Source: Bacteroidota bacterium (GTDB lineage Bacteria; Bacteroidota; Bacteroidia; Palsa-948). Taken from it: DNA of 64,000 nucleotides. A model generated the notes under the pieces. That model made no database searches. It was not told the origin of the DNA and was given only the letters and a program-made list of their open reading frames with translations. The DNA is taken from NCBI GenBank assembly GCA_016213405.1, contig JACRAM010000016.1, positions 1 to 64,000 of the forward strand, written 5' to 3'. Position 1 is the stretch's first letter. Each line of letters begins with the position of its first letter. The position numbers and the translations under genes were made by a program. Shown piece after piece: positions 19,780-29,336 of the stretch.

Positions 19780-20505
19780 ATGGCAAAGCAAGAATCAAAG
19801 AAAAAACAGGTGGTTAAAGGCGAACAGGCAGAAAAAGTTTCTGGTCCCCTATCCGTTCCGAAAAATTATATTCCTCGCCTGAAAGAAAAATACAATAAAG
19901 AAATTGTTCCTGCTCTTCAAAAAGAGTTCAATTTCAAGAGCCCGATGCGCGCTCCCCTCCTGAAAAAAATCTCCATCAACCAGGGAGTTGGTGACGCGGT
20001 TGCTGACAGAAAAATAATGGATAGCGCATTGAGCGAGATGGCTACTATCACTGGACAAAAACCAGTCGCAACTCTTTCAAAGAAAGATATTTCAAATTTC
20101 AAAGTGAGAAAAGGAGTTGCTATTGGCGTAAAAGTTACTTTGCGTTCAAATAATATGTATGAATTTCTTGATCGGTTCATTTCCACCGCCCTGCCCCGAA
20201 TCCGCGATTTTAAAGGCATCAGCAAAAATGGTTTTGACGGAAGAGGAAATTATACACTCGGCATCACAGAGCAAATTATTTTTCCTGAGATCGATATTGA
20301 TAAAGTAAATAAAGTTCGTGGAATGGATATCACTTTCGTAACATCAGCAAGAAATAATTCCGAAGCGATGTCTTTGTTAAGAGAGTTTGGAGTTCCGTTC
20401 AAAAAAGAAGAAGATGAGATAAAAAAAGGAAGCAAGAAAGAAACAATTTTCGGAACAGTGGCTAAGAAAGATGCTCCTAAAAAAGAAACTAAAAAAGATA
20501 TTTAA
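19780..20505 (+). CDS. rplE: 50S ribosomal protein L5
   Basis: 241 residues, against about 180 in most bacteria: a Lys/Gln-rich N-terminal extension of ~25 and a Lys-rich C-terminal tail of ~30 flank the core ([18 protein letters not shown] to REFGVPFK). L5 binds 5S rRNA and the P-site tRNA. The start at 19780 is the only one 11 nt downstream of rplX, but an internal start cannot be excluded. Confidence 0.96.
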   Translation: MAKQESKKKQVVKGEQAEKVSGPLSVPKNYIPRLKEKYNKEIVPALQKEFNFKSPMRAPLLKKISINQGVGDAVADRKIMDSALSEMATITGQKPVATLSKKDISNFKVRKGVAIGVKVTLRSNNMYEFLDRFISTALPRIRDFKGISKNGFDGRGNYTLGITEQIIFPEIDIDKVNKVRGMDITFVTSARNNSEAMSLLREFGVPFKKEEDEIKKGSKKETIFGTVAKKDAPKKETKKDI

Positions 20506-20516
20506 TAACATACCTC

Positions 20517-20786
20517 ATGGCTAAAGAATGCATTAAAGCAAGACAAAGAAAACGCGAAGCGCTGGTAGATAAGTATGCCGCCAAGCGTGCAGCTCTTAAA
20601 AAAGCAGGCGACTACATTGCACTTAGCAAACTTCCCCGGAACTCTTCAAAAGTAAGATTGCGAAACAGATGCCAGGTGTCAGGAAGAGCACGCGCTTACT
20701 CCCGTCAATTCGGAGTTTCACGACTTGTTTTCAGAGACTGGGCTCTCAATGGAAAAATCCCTGGTGTAACAAAATCAAGTTGGTAA
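20517..20786 (+). CDS. rpsN: 30S ribosomal protein S14 (zinc-free form)
   Basis: 89 residues, the long form without the CxxC...CxxC zinc knuckle (single Cys at positions 5 and 52 only). Conserved [21 protein letters not shown] is present. It sits 11 nt after rplE, as usual. Confidence 0.98.
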   Translation: MAKECIKARQRKREALVDKYAAKRAALKKAGDYIALSKLPRNSSKVRLRNRCQVSGRARAYSRQFGVSRLVFRDWALNGKIPGVTKSSW

Positions 20787-20817
20787 AAAAAATAAAATAA
20801 TAATTATTAATTAAAAG

Positions 20818-21210
20818 ATGGACACAATAGGAAATTATCTAACGCTGGTAAGAAACGCAATCAAAGCGAATCATAGAATTGTTGAGGTTCCGTCTTCTGG
20901 ACTGAAGAAGGAAATCACAAAAATTCTGAAAGAGAAAGGATACATTCTTGACTATAAAATCGAAGAAAATCCCGTACAGGATAAAATAAAAATTGCACTC
21001 AAGTATCATCCCTCAACTAAGCAATCTGCCATCCGCAAGATTCAGCGTGCAAGCAGACCCGGTTTGAGAAAATATTCTTCTGTGGAAGATATGCCCCGTG
21101 TATTGAGTGGTCTTGGAATCGCCATCATCTCTACTTCAAAAGGTGTTATGACGGATAAAGAAGCAAAGAAAATAAATGTTGGAGGAGAAGTAATTTGTTA
21201 CGTGTATTAA
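20818..21210 (+). CDS. rpsH: 30S ribosomal protein S8
   Basis: 130 residues. 16S central-domain binder and, in model bacteria, translational repressor of the spc genes. GLGIAIISTSKGVMTDKEA and the VYSS-like C-terminus (GGEVICYVY) are family features. Confidence 0.98.
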   Translation: MDTIGNYLTLVRNAIKANHRIVEVPSSGLKKEITKILKEKGYILDYKIEENPVQDKIKIALKYHPSTKQSAIRKIQRASRPGLRKYSSVEDMPRVLSGLGIAIISTSKGVMTDKEAKKINVGGEVICYVY

Positions 21211-21229
21211 TAAAATAATTTTTTAGAAA

Positions 21230-21790
21230 ATGTCACGAATAGGAAAACAACCCATCACCATCCCTCAGGGAGTTACTGTAACAGTAAATAAAAGCTCTGT
21301 TACGGTGAAAGGAAAAACAGGTGAACTCACTCAGGCAGTGGATCCGGATATCACTGTAAAAATTAAGGACAACCTCGTTGTTCTTGAACGCCCTACTGAG
21401 CAGAAACGCCACAAAGCACTGCATGGAATGTATCGCTCGCTTATTGCGAACATGATAAAAGGCACCAGTGAAGGATATAAACTTCAGCAGGAAGTAGTGG
21501 GCGTTGGTTTCAAAGCTGCTCATAAAGGACAACAACTGGATCTCGTGGTAGGATTTTCTCACCATGTGGTTCTTGAACTTCCGAAAGAAATAAAACTGGA
21601 AACAAAAACTGAAAAAGGAAGCAACCCTACTATCTTTCTTCAATCTGCAGACAAACAATTGCTCGGGCAGGTGGCAGCAAAGATTCGTTCTATCCGCGCG
21701 CCTGAACCATACAAAGGAAAAGGTATCAAGTTCACAGGTGAGCAATTAAGAAAGAAAGCAGGAAAAACAGCTGCAACTGCAGCAAAATAA
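21230..21790 (+). CDS. rplF: 50S ribosomal protein L6
   Basis: 186 residues. Binds the sarcin-ricin loop region. MSRIGKQPITIPQGV at the N-terminus and the KIRSIRAPEPYKGKGIKF C-terminal signature are intact. Confidence 0.98.
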   Translation: MSRIGKQPITIPQGVTVTVNKSSVTVKGKTGELTQAVDPDITVKIKDNLVVLERPTEQKRHKALHGMYRSLIANMIKGTSEGYKLQQEVVGVGFKAAHKGQQLDLVVGFSHHVVLELPKEIKLETKTEKGSNPTIFLQSADKQLLGQVAAKIRSIRAPEPYKGKGIKFTGEQLRKKAGKTAATAAK

Positions 21791-21793
21791 TAA

Positions 21794-21826
21794 TTAAAAC
21801 CCGTAGGATAATATCCAACGGGTTAA
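21794..21826. repeat. Minimal TTAA-flanked CCCGTAGGATA element
   Basis: TTAA, then AACCCGTAGGATA, ATATCCAACGGG and TTAA: terminal inverted repeats directly back to back, bounded by TTAA on both sides. It lies between rplF and rplR and appears to be a short form of the 59-bp insertion at 44813-44871. Confidence 0.85.
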
Positions 21827-21838
21827 ACTGAAATTATC

Positions 21839-22192
21839 ATGAGATCAAGAGAGATCAGAAGAGCAAAAATCAAAAAAAGAATCCGCAGCAGGCTGAGCGG
21901 CACTAGCTCTCGCCCTCGCCTCACTGTATTCCGCAGCAACAACGAAACATATGCTCAGCTCGTGGATGATTCTACCGGAAAAACAATCACTACTGTTTCC
22001 TCTATAGGAAAAAATGATGCGCGTGTGAAAGGTTCGAAATCCGATAAAGCAAAATCTGTTGGCGCAGCGATTGCAAAATGGGCTGTAGGAAAAGGAATTC
22101 AGGAAGTGGTGTTTGACAGAAACGGCTATCTCTATCATGGACGAGTTAAAGCGGTGGCTGAAGGCGCACGCGAAGCAGGATTGAAATTCTAA
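21839..22192 (+). CDS. rplR: 50S ribosomal protein L18
   Basis: 117 residues; 5S rRNA-binding protein. RIRSRLSGTSSRPRLTVFRS and the C-terminal FDRNGYLYHGRVKAVAEGAR signature are present. Confidence 0.98.
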   Translation: MRSREIRRAKIKKRIRSRLSGTSSRPRLTVFRSNNETYAQLVDDSTGKTITTVSSIGKNDARVKGSKSDKAKSVGAAIAKWAVGKGIQEVVFDRNGYLYHGRVKAVAEGAREAGLKF

Positions 22193-22199
22193 AAATAAT

Positions 22200-22248
22200 G
22201 TTCGTTGTTTGTTGTTCGTGGTTGAATAACAAACGACAAACGACAAAC
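22200..22248. repeat. GTTGTTC/AAACGAC heptamer hairpin between rplR and rpsE
   Basis: Left arm GTTCGTTGTTTGTTGTTCGT, right arm ACAAACGACAAACGACAAAC, with a loop of about 9 nt. A clear 7-nt period. It fills a 64-nt gap. Confidence 0.88.
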
Positions 22249-22256
22249 TAAAAACA

Positions 22257-22775
22257 ATGTCAAAAGAAAACGTAAAACGGGTTAAGTCAAGCGAGATAGA
22301 ATTAAAAGATCGTCTCGTTGCCATCAACCGCGTTGTAAAAACCACAAAGGGAGGACGCACATTTTCTTTCTCAGCAATTGTTGTTGTTGGAAACGGTAAA
22401 GGTGTTGTAGGTTATGGTCTTGGCAAATCCCGCGAGGTGACTGATTCAATTTCAAAAGGGGTTGATGACGCAAAGAAAAATTTATTGAAAGTTCCGATCA
22501 TCAAAGGAACTGTTCCACATCTTCAATATGGAAAGTATGGCGGATCAAGAGTATTTCTCAAACCCGCTTCTCACGGAACAGGAGTTATTGCAGGTGGTGC
22601 CATGCGCGCTGTGCTTGAGAGCGCGGGCATTACAGACGTGCTTGCAAAATCACAGGGCTCATCAAATCCTCACAATGTGGTGAAAGCAACTATGGATGCT
22701 CTTTTAAAAATGAGAGACCCTATCACTGTTGCACAAAACCGCGGTGTGTCACTTAAAAAAGTTTTTGAAGGCTAA
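22257..22775 (+). CDS. rpsE: 30S ribosomal protein S5
   Basis: 172 residues. Translational-accuracy protein near the mRNA entrance. The double-stranded-RNA-binding N-domain ([21 protein letters not shown]) and the C-terminal [19 protein letters not shown] segment are intact. The next gene in most bacteria, rpmD, is absent. Confidence 0.98.
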   Translation: MSKENVKRVKSSEIELKDRLVAINRVVKTTKGGRTFSFSAIVVVGNGKGVVGYGLGKSREVTDSISKGVDDAKKNLLKVPIIKGTVPHLQYGKYGGSRVFLKPASHGTGVIAGGAMRAVLESAGITDVLAKSQGSSNPHNVVKATMDALLKMRDPITVAQNRGVSLKKVFEG

Positions 22776-22781
22776 ACAAAA

Positions 22782-22864
22782 TGCAGATTCAAACGGATAA
22801 AAAAAAACAAAATTCAAACGGATGAAATCCGTATGCATCGGCTGTTAAAAATCCGTTTGCATCC
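22782..22864. repeat. TTCAAACGGAT-word hairpin in the place of rpmD
   Basis: ATTCAAACGGAT occurs twice on the left; ATCCGTATGCATCGG and ATCCGTTTGCATCC lie on the right. It fills the 103-nt rpsE-rplO gap, which is too short for an L30 gene. Confidence 0.82.
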
Positions 22865-22878
22865 AAAATAAAAAGAAA

Positions 22879-23334
22879 ATGGAACTACATAATTTAAAAC
22901 CGGCAAGAGGCTCTGTAAAAGCAAATGTTAAGCGTAAAGGGCGCGGACAAGGTTCAGGTAAAGGCGGAACTTCTACAAAAGGTCATAAAGGTCAGCAGTC
23001 GGATAGCGGCTACAATATGAGACGCGGTCACGAAGGAGGGCAGATGCCTTTGCAAAGGCGTTTGGCTAAGTTTGGTTTCACTAATCTTTTCCGAAGAGAG
23101 TTTCACGGAGTTAATCTTCATACACTTCAGCGTTTAGTTGATGAAAAGAAAGTAAGTTCGTTCGACATTCAAACATATATTACTAACGGATTGGTTTCAA
23201 AAAGCCAGCGCGTGAAAATTCTAGGCACCGGAGAACTGAAATCAAAAGTAGATGTGAAAGCGCATGCTTTCTCTGCAGCGGCAAAATCAGCAATAGAAGC
23301 AAAAGGTGGTAAAATAGAAGTGGTGAAGGCATAA
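22879..23334 (+). CDS. rplO: 50S ribosomal protein L15
   Basis: 151 residues; late assembly protein. The Gly/Arg-rich N-terminus (GRGQGSGKGGTSTKGHKGQ) and the C-terminal VKAHAFSAAAKSAIEAKGG are typical. It follows rpsE directly because rpmD is missing. Confidence 0.98.
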   Translation: MELHNLKPARGSVKANVKRKGRGQGSGKGGTSTKGHKGQQSDSGYNMRRGHEGGQMPLQRRLAKFGFTNLFRREFHGVNLHTLQRLVDEKKVSSFDIQTYITNGLVSKSQRVKILGTGELKSKVDVKAHAFSAAAKSAIEAKGGKIEVVKA

Positions 23335-23335
23335 A

Positions 23336-23464
23336 AGCCCCACCCTGCCCACCCCATAAGGGAGGGAAAAAGTAAAATGAAACAGAAAACAAAAAATAAA
23401 GTCCAGCAAGTTCTCCCTAACGGGGAGGATTCCCGCCTGCCGGACGGGCAGGTAGGAGGGGCTC
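23336..23464. repeat. AGCCCC/GGGGCT composite inverted repeat between rplO and secY
   Basis: The outer arms AGCCCCACCCTGCCC and GGTAGGAGGGGCTC enclose CTCCCTAACGGGGAG and CCCGCCTGCCGGACGGGCAGG palindromes. Fills nearly all of the 137-nt gap before secY. Confidence 0.82.
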
Positions 23465-23471
23465 TTTTTCT

Positions 23472-24809
23472 ATGAGGAATCTGATACAGACCATAAAAAA
23501 TATTTTCGCAATTGAAGATTTGCGCTCACGGATCTTCTATACGCTCGGATTCATTCTGATATACAGATTGGGTTCTTACGTGATGCTTCCTGGCGTGAAT
23601 GCGGCAGCACTTCATTCAAAAGGCAGCGCAGAAGGGCTGGCTGGACTAATAAACATGTTTGCGGGCGGTGCTTTTGCACGCGCTTCTGTTTTCGCACTCG
23701 GTATAATGCCTTATATTTCTGCATCCATCGTTGTGCAATTATTGGGCATGGCATTTCCGTACTTCCAGCGCATGCAGAAAGAAGGTGAAAGCGGAAGAAG
23801 AAAAATGAACCAATATACCCGCTTCCTCACAGTAATCATTACTGCACTTCAGGCACCGGGATATCTTTCTTCACAATTAACAAGTTACGCGGGTGTAGTT
23901 GCAAATCCAAATCAATTATGGTGGATAACTTCTGTGATCATTCTTATTGCCGGAACTATTTTCGTAATGTGGCTCGGAGAAAGAATTACAGACCGCGGAC
24001 TTGGAAACGGAATTTCCCTGATTATCATGGTTGGAATTCTTGCCGACCTCCCTTTTGCATTTGTTTCTGAATTTGCTTCGCGTATGGAAGCAAAAGGTGG
24101 CGGACTCATTATGATGCTTCTTGAAATCGTATTCTTACTCTTCATTATTATAGGATGTATTCTCCTCGTTCAGGGAACCAGAAAGATTCCGGTACAGTTC
24201 GCAAAAAAAATTGTTGGCAACCGGCAATATGGCGGAGTTCGCCAATATATCCCGTTAAAAGTAAATGCTGCAGGTGTTATGCCAATCATCTTTGCACAGG
24301 CAATCATGTTCATTCCAATTACTATTGCAGGATTCGCAGCATCTGACAAACTCAGCGGAGTGATTGGTACACTTTCCAATCATAATGGCTTTACTTACAA
24401 TTTAATTTTTGCATTACTCATAATAGTATTTACTTATTTCTATACTGCAATCATGGTAAATCCAACTCAAATGGCGGATGACATGAAACGCAACGGTGGA
24501 TTTATTCCCGGAGTGAAACCGGGAAAACAAACTGCGAGTTTTATTGATGATGTAATGTCAAAAATCACTTTGCCCGGCTCTATCTTTCTTGCTTTAGTGG
24601 CCATTATGCCTGCAGTATCAAGACAAACTTTTGGCGTATCTGATATGTTTGCACGCTTTTTCGGAGGAACATCGCTTTTGATTATGGTGGGTGTTATGCT
24701 GGATACGCTTCAGCAGATTGAAAGTCATTTATTGATGCGCCACTATGATGGATTGATGAAGTCGGGAAGAATAAAAGGAAGAACTTCAATGAGTATGGCG
24801 ACTGCGTAA
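23472..24809 (+). CDS. secY: Protein translocase subunit SecY
   Basis: 445 residues with about ten membrane helices; the central channel of the Sec translocon. The plug and pore region (LINMFAGGAFARASVFALGI), the cytoplasmic NPTQMADDMKRNGGFIPG loop and the C-terminal segment are intact. Its stop overlaps the start of map (TAATG). Confidence 0.98.
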   Translation: MRNLIQTIKNIFAIEDLRSRIFYTLGFILIYRLGSYVMLPGVNAAALHSKGSAEGLAGLINMFAGGAFARASVFALGIMPYISASIVVQLLGMAFPYFQRMQKEGESGRRKMNQYTRFLTVIITALQAPGYLSSQLTSYAGVVANPNQLWWITSVIILIAGTIFVMWLGERITDRGLGNGISLIIMVGILADLPFAFVSEFASRMEAKGGGLIMMLLEIVFLLFIIIGCILLVQGTRKIPVQFAKKIVGNRQYGGVRQYIPLKVNAAGVMPIIFAQAIMFIPITIAGFAASDKLSGVIGTLSNHNGFTYNLIFALLIIVFTYFYTAIMVNPTQMADDMKRNGGFIPGVKPGKQTASFIDDVMSKITLPGSIFLALVAIMPAVSRQTFGVSDMFARFFGGTSLLIMVGVMLDTLQQIESHLLMRHYDGLMKSGRIKGRTSMSMATA

Positions 24810-25615
24810 TGGGAAAGATATATTTAAAGACTGATGAGGAAATAGAATTGATTCGCGAAAGTTGTTTGTTGGTTTCGAGAACGATTGCAGAAGTTGAGAA
24901 GAATATAAAAGAAGGAATAAGCACGATTGAGTTAGATAAGATTGCGGAAACGTTCATAAGAGATAATGGCGCAGCGCCAGCGTTCAAAGGTTACAGAAAG
25001 GAACGATTGGTTTTTGATTATACGCTTTGCGTTTCGGTAAACGAACAAGTGGTTCATGGAATGCCGGGCAGTTACGTTCTTAAAAATGGTGATATAGTAT
25101 CGGTAGATTGCGGAGTTCTTAAAAATGGATTCTACGGAGATTCGGCTTACACTTTTTATGTAGGAGAAATCAGCGAAGAAGCAAAGCAACTGATGATAGT
25201 AACGAAAGAATCTCTGTACAAAGGAATCGAAAACGCTGTGGCAGGAAAAAGAATCGGAGACATCAGCAGCGCAGTGGAAGAACACGTAAGCAAGTATGGA
25301 TATGGAATTGTTCGGGAATTAGTAGGGCACGGAATCGGAAGAAGTTTGCATGAAGCGCCAGAAGTTCCGAACTACGGAAAACGCGGAAGCGGAGTGAAAA
25401 TGGAAGAAGGATTAGTGTTAGCAATTGAGCCGATGATAAATTTAGGAAAGCGAGATGTGAAAACTGAGAGGGATGGATGGACAGTATCAACCATTGACAG
25501 AAAACCATCCGTACACTTTGAACATACGATTGCAGTAAGAAAAAACAATGCAGAATTATTGACAACTTTTGAATATATAAAACAAGAAGTAAAACTAAAA
25601 ACAGAAGCAGTATAA
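24809..25615 (+). CDS. map: Methionine aminopeptidase, type I
   Basis: 268 residues. Removes initiator Met from new proteins. Metal ligands are visible in the motifs [17 protein letters not shown], the [12 protein letters not shown] histidine segment, and AIEPMINLG / [16 protein letters not shown]. It lacks the N-terminal zinc-finger extension. Translationally coupled to secY by a 1-nt overlap. Confidence 0.97.
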   Translation: MGKIYLKTDEEIELIRESCLLVSRTIAEVEKNIKEGISTIELDKIAETFIRDNGAAPAFKGYRKERLVFDYTLCVSVNEQVVHGMPGSYVLKNGDIVSVDCGVLKNGFYGDSAYTFYVGEISEEAKQLMIVTKESLYKGIENAVAGKRIGDISSAVEEHVSKYGYGIVRELVGHGIGRSLHEAPEVPNYGKRGSGVKMEEGLVLAIEPMINLGKRDVKTERDGWTVSTIDRKPSVHFEHTIAVRKNNAELLTTFEYIKQEVKLKTEAV

Positions 25616-25622
25616 AGAAAAT

Positions 25623-25841
25623 ATGGCAAAGCAGTCGTTGATTGAACAGGATGGAACCATTACAGAAGCGCTTTCAAATGCCATGTTTCGTGTTAAACTG
25701 GAAAACGGACACATCATCACTGCGCATATTTCCGGCAAGATGCGGATGCACTACATCAAGCTTCTTCCCGGAGATAAAGTAAAACTGGAAATGTCGCCCT
25801 ATGATTTAACAAAAGGAAGAATAACTTTTAGATATAAATAA
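25623..25841 (+). CDS. infA: Translation initiation factor IF-1
   Basis: 72 residues, an OB-fold protein occupying the A site at initiation. [20 protein letters not shown] and [19 protein letters not shown] match the family. Located between map and rpmJ as in many bacteria. Confidence 0.98.
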   Translation: MAKQSLIEQDGTITEALSNAMFRVKLENGHIITAHISGKMRMHYIKLLPGDKVKLEMSPYDLTKGRITFRYK

Positions 25842-25845
25842 TACT

Positions 25846-25962
25846 ATGAGAATCAGAACATCCATCAAAAAAAGAGGCGTTGACGACAAGATTGTCCGCA
25901 GAAAAGGCAAACTGTATGTCATCAATAAAAAAAATCCGAAACACAAACAACGACAAGGATAA
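25846..25962 (+). CDS. rpmJ: 50S ribosomal protein L36 (zinc-free form)
   Basis: 38 residues: starts [14 protein letters not shown], continues [16 protein letters not shown] and ends PKHKQRQG. The C-terminal signature is exact for L36. None of the four zinc-binding Cys/His positions of the C+ form holds a cysteine, so this is a zinc-independent paralogue. It starts 4 nt after infA. Confidence 0.97.
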   Translation: MRIRTSIKKRGVDDKIVRRKGKLYVINKKNPKHKQRQG

Positions 25963-25972
25963 ATAAAACAAC

Positions 25973-26042
25973 AATGGTTAATGTAAGATGGCTAATGTCT
26001 AATGGCAATACATCAACCATCAACCATCAACCATTAACCATT
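25973..26042. repeat. CAACCAT heptamer hairpin between rpmJ and rpsM
   Basis: Left arm: AATGGTTAATG, GATGGCTAATG, TCTAATGG. Right arm: CATCAACCATCAACCATCAA then CCATTAACCATT, a 7-nt repeat. It fills the 87-nt gap. Confidence 0.88.
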
Positions 26043-26049
26043 TAAACAC

Positions 26050-26433
26050 ATGGCACGTATATCAGGAATTGACCTTCCAAAAAACAAACGCGGTGAAATT
26101 GGCCTTACCTATATTTATGGTATTGGCAGAAGTTCTGCAAACAGAATTTTGAAAGAAGCTGGCGTGGATAAGAACAAAAAAGTTCAGGACTGGAACGATT
26201 CAGACCTCAACAAAATCCGCAGCATCATTACAGATAAATTCAAAGTGGAAGGCTCACTTCGTTCAGAAACGCAATTAAACATAAAGCGTTTGATTGATAT
26301 CGGAACTTACAGAGGAATGCGCCACCGTTCTGGCGCTCCTGTTCGCGGACAGCGCACACGTTCCAATGCACGTACAAGAAAAGGAAGACGTAAAACAATT
26401 GCAAACAAGAAAATGGCTCCTTCTAAAGGATAA
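26050..26433 (+). CDS. rpsM: 30S ribosomal protein S13
   Basis: 127 residues. Head protein contacting P-site tRNA and the 50S subunit. [20 protein letters not shown] and the C-terminal [20 protein letters not shown] are conserved. Confidence 0.98.
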   Translation: MARISGIDLPKNKRGEIGLTYIYGIGRSSANRILKEAGVDKNKKVQDWNDSDLNKIRSIITDKFKVEGSLRSETQLNIKRLIDIGTYRGMRHRSGAPVRGQRTRSNARTRKGRRKTIANKKMAPSKG

Positions 26434-26443
26434 AAAATAAGTC

Positions 26444-26507
26444 AGGAGTTAGGAGCAGGGAGTTCGTAGAAATACACTCCGAACTCCAGACTCCCCTACT
26501 CCAAACT
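26444..26507. repeat. GGAGTTA/GAACTCC heptamer hairpin between rpsM and rpsK
   Basis: Left arm AGGAGTTAGGAGCAGGGAGT; right arm GAACTCC, AGACTCC, CCTACTCC. Fills most of the 82-nt gap. Confidence 0.85.
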
Positions 26508-26515
26508 AAAAAAAC

Positions 26516-26956
26516 ATGGCTGAAGAAAAAAAACCACAACAGGACAAAGCACAAGGTAGCGCAGAAGCTACCGGCAAACCGGTTAAAGCGAAAAAGAGAA
26601 CCGTAAAAGTTGACGCTATCGGTGAAGCGCATATCAATGCAACTTTCAATAACATAATTATTACACTGACAAACCTCAGAGGACAAACAGTTGCATGGTC
26701 GTCTGCAGGCAAGATGGGATTCCGCGGTTCAAAGAAAAATACTCCGTATGCAGGACAGGTAGCATCCTCTGACGCTGCACGCGTTGCTTACGAAGCAGGG
26801 CTCAGAAAGGTAAAAGTGTATGTGAACGGACCGGGTGGTGGAAGAGAAAGCGCTATACGCGCATTGCACACAAATAAAATTGAGGTTACAGAAATCATTG
26901 ACATTACTCCTATTCCACACAATGGCTGTCGTCCTCCTAAAAAACGCAGAGTATAA
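26516..26956 (+). CDS. rpsK: 30S ribosomal protein S11
   Basis: 146 residues: a ~20-residue Lys/Ala-rich N-terminal extension precedes the core ([17 protein letters not shown]). Platform protein at the mRNA exit. The C-terminal [15 protein letters not shown] is the family signature. Confidence 0.98.
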   Translation: MAEEKKPQQDKAQGSAEATGKPVKAKKRTVKVDAIGEAHINATFNNIIITLTNLRGQTVAWSSAGKMGFRGSKKNTPYAGQVASSDAARVAYEAGLRKVKVYVNGPGGGRESAIRALHTNKIEVTEIIDITPIPHNGCRPPKKRRV

Positions 26957-26988
26957 AATTTACAATTCATAATTTATAATTTCAAAAG

Positions 26989-27597
26989 ATGGCACGTTAC
27001 ACAGGACCAAAACAAAGAATCAACAGAAAATTCTTAGAACCGATTCTTGGCGGAAATGGAAAAACACTTGAGAAAAAAGCGTATCCTCCGGGCATGCACG
27101 GCATGACAAAAAAAAGAACCAAGAAGTCGGAGTATTCTGTTCAGCTGGCTGAAAAGCAAAAAGCAAAATACACCTATGGTGTGATGGAGCGTCAGTTTGA
27201 AAACACATTCATCCGCGCAGCACGCGCAAAGGGTGTAACAGGAGAAGTGCTTTTGCAGCTTCTTGAATCCCGGCTCGACAATATTGTTTACAGAATGGGC
27301 ATTGCTCCTACCCGCAGGGCTGGGCGACAGTTTGTTTCTCATAAGCATATCACTGTCAACGGGAATGTTGTTAACATTCCTTCCTATACGGTGAAACCAG
27401 GCGATATGATTGGAGTGCGCGAGCGCTCTAAAGATATGGACCCGATAAGAAATTCTTTGTCAAGTGGAAATACAAAATTCCAGTGGCTGGAATTTGACCG
27501 AAATACAATGCAGGGGAAATTTATGGCACTGCCCGAACGGTCGCAGATTCCTGAAAATATCAAAGAACAATTAATTGTGGAATTGTATTCCAAGTAA
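26989..27597 (+). CDS. rpsD: 30S ribosomal protein S4 (zinc-free form)
   Basis: 202 residues. 16S assembly initiator with an S4 RNA-binding domain ([20 protein letters not shown] ... [16 protein letters not shown]). The N-terminus lacks the CxxC zinc site (C- form), matching the zinc-free S14 and L36 in this operon. Confidence 0.98.
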   Translation: MARYTGPKQRINRKFLEPILGGNGKTLEKKAYPPGMHGMTKKRTKKSEYSVQLAEKQKAKYTYGVMERQFENTFIRAARAKGVTGEVLLQLLESRLDNIVYRMGIAPTRRAGRQFVSHKHITVNGNVVNIPSYTVKPGDMIGVRERSKDMDPIRNSLSSGNTKFQWLEFDRNTMQGKFMALPERSQIPENIKEQLIVELYSK

Positions 27598-27630
27598 TCA
27601 TAAACAAGAACAAACTAAATCTATATAACT

Positions 27631-28638
27631 ATGGCAATCTTAACATTTCAGAAACCCGATAAAGTGATCATGATTCACTCAACAGACACAGAAGGTCAGT
27701 TTGAATTTCGTCCGCTTGAGCCGGGCTACGGAGTCACGGTGGGCAACACGCTCCGCAGAATTCTTCTCTCTTCTTTGGAAGGACATGCCATTACAGGCAT
27801 CCGCATCGAAGGAGTTGATCACGAATTTTCCACCATCAAAGGAATTGTGGAAGATGTAACTGAAATCGTTCTTAACCTGAAACAGGTTCGTTTCAAAAAA
27901 CAAATTGAAGGAGTTGACACAGAAAAAGTAACCATCTCCCTCAATGGAAAAGATGAATTCACCGCTGGCGATATCGCAAAAGGAACTTCAGCTTTTCAGG
28001 TTCTGAATCCAGATCTCGTTATCTGCACGATGGAAAGCAATGTGAAAGCGAAAATTGAAATCACCATTGACAAAGGGCGCGGATATGTTCCTGCAGAAGA
28101 AAACAAGCCGCTGAACGCACCTGTCGGATACATTCCGATTGATGCCATCTTCACTCCTATCCGCCATGTAAAATATACGATTGAGAATTTTCGCGTTGAA
28201 CAGAAAACCGATTATGAAAAACTTATTCTGGATATAAAGAGTGATGGAAGCATTCATCCGAAAGAAGCCTTGAAAGAAGCGGCTAAGATTCTAATCCACC
28301 ACTTCATGCTCTTCTCAGATGAGAAAATAACTCTTGATACGGAAGATAAAGCCAAAGAGCAGGACTTTGACGAACACGCACTTCACATCCGTCAGCTTTT
28401 GAAAACAAAACTGGTTGATATGGATTTGTCTGTTCGCGCGCTCAACTGCCTGAAAGCAGCAGACGTTGAAACGCTTGCTGATCTTGTTTCTTATAACAAA
28501 ATGGATCTTTTGAAATTTCGCAACTTCGGAAAAAAATCTCTTGCCGAACTGGAAGAATTGGTAGCTAACAAAGGACTTAACTTCGGAATGGACGTTGCCA
28601 AATACGGATTCATGAAAGAAAGGGGAGCATTAAACTAA
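27631..28638 (+). CDS. rpoA: RNA polymerase alpha subunit
   Basis: 335 residues. The N-terminal dimerisation/assembly domain ([20 protein letters not shown]) spans 1 to about 235; a linker leads to the C-terminal domain (about 260-325), which has the helix-hairpin [19 protein letters not shown] equivalent here beginning VRALNC. Located between rpsD and rplQ as usual. Confidence 0.98.
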   Translation: MAILTFQKPDKVIMIHSTDTEGQFEFRPLEPGYGVTVGNTLRRILLSSLEGHAITGIRIEGVDHEFSTIKGIVEDVTEIVLNLKQVRFKKQIEGVDTEKVTISLNGKDEFTAGDIAKGTSAFQVLNPDLVICTMESNVKAKIEITIDKGRGYVPAEENKPLNAPVGYIPIDAIFTPIRHVKYTIENFRVEQKTDYEKLILDIKSDGSIHPKEALKEAAKILIHHFMLFSDEKITLDTEDKAKEQDFDEHALHIRQLLKTKLVDMDLSVRALNCLKAADVETLADLVSYNKMDLLKFRNFGKKSLAELEELVANKGLNFGMDVAKYGFMKERGALN

Positions 28639-28643
28639 TAACA

Positions 28644-28718
28644 GGTTTCCGGTCTACGGTCTACAGTCTATGGTTAGTGGCTGTTAAACCGTAAACCAAA
28701 AACCGTAAACTGTAAACC
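28644..28718. repeat. GGTCTAC/GTAAACC heptamer hairpin between rpoA and rplQ
   Basis: Left arm: GGTTTCC, GGTCTAC, GGTCTAC, AGTCTAT, GGTTA. Right arm: AAACCGTAAACC, then AAAAACCGTAAACTGTAAAC. 7-nt period. Related in words to 55124-55190. Confidence 0.87.
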
Positions 28719-28722
28719 GAAA

Positions 28723-29235
28723 ATGAGACACGGAAAAAAAATAAATCACCTTTCGCGAAAATCGCAGCACAGGCATGCTCTGCTGTCGAATATGGCGACT
28801 GCGCTGATTACGCACAAGCGCATCAATACTACGCTGGCGAAAGCAAAAGCGCTCAAGAAATATTTTGAGCCCATCATCACGCGTGCAAAAAGCGATACTA
28901 CCCATGCACGCAGAATGGTATTTCGTAAATTGCAAAACAAAGAAGCGGTGATTGCACTCTTCCGCGATGTCGCTCCAAAGGTGGGAGAACGCCATGGAGG
29001 ATACACACGCATTCTAAAAACAGAATTCCGTACAGGAGATAATGCCAGCATGTGCCTGATTGAACTCGTTGACTTTAACGAAAACATGCTCAAGGCAGCA
29101 AGTGTAAAAGCAGTTCCTGCAAAGAAAACACGCAGAAGCCGTGCCGGAAAGAAAAAGGAAGAAGTGCCTGCGGCAGAGAACACTGCTTCAGAATCAACCG
29201 ACACAACTAACACAGAAGAACAGAAAAGTGAATAA
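28723..29235 (+). CDS. rplQ: 50S ribosomal protein L17
   Basis: 170 residues; the ~115-residue core ([20 protein letters not shown] ... [16 protein letters not shown]) is followed by a ~50-residue Lys-then-Glu/Thr-rich tail. Last gene of the superoperon; a terminator follows. Confidence 0.98.
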   Translation: MRHGKKINHLSRKSQHRHALLSNMATALITHKRINTTLAKAKALKKYFEPIITRAKSDTTHARRMVFRKLQNKEAVIALFRDVAPKVGERHGGYTRILKTEFRTGDNASMCLIELVDFNENMLKAASVKAVPAKKTRRSRAGKKKEEVPAAENTASESTDTTNTEEQKSE

Positions 29236-29264
29236 TTTTTTATTAAAACTTTCCTGATATAAAT

Positions 29265-29297
29265 AAGGATGAAGTAAATTTGCTTCATCCTTTTTTT
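29265..29297 (+). terminator. Rho-independent terminator of the ribosomal superoperon
   Basis: The perfect 10-bp stem AAGGATGAAG / CTTCATCCTT with an 8-nt loop is followed by a T run. It lies 30 nt after rplQ and overlaps the region upstream of carA. Confidence 0.9.
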
Positions 29298-29336
29298 ATG
29301 GGCTCGTCTGGATTTAAAATCCAGACCAACAACAAT

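Noticed and set aside
29280-29336. Upstream in-frame start for carA
   Set aside because: It lies within the terminator stem of the ribosomal operon, and the extra 19 residues do not belong to the CarA family.
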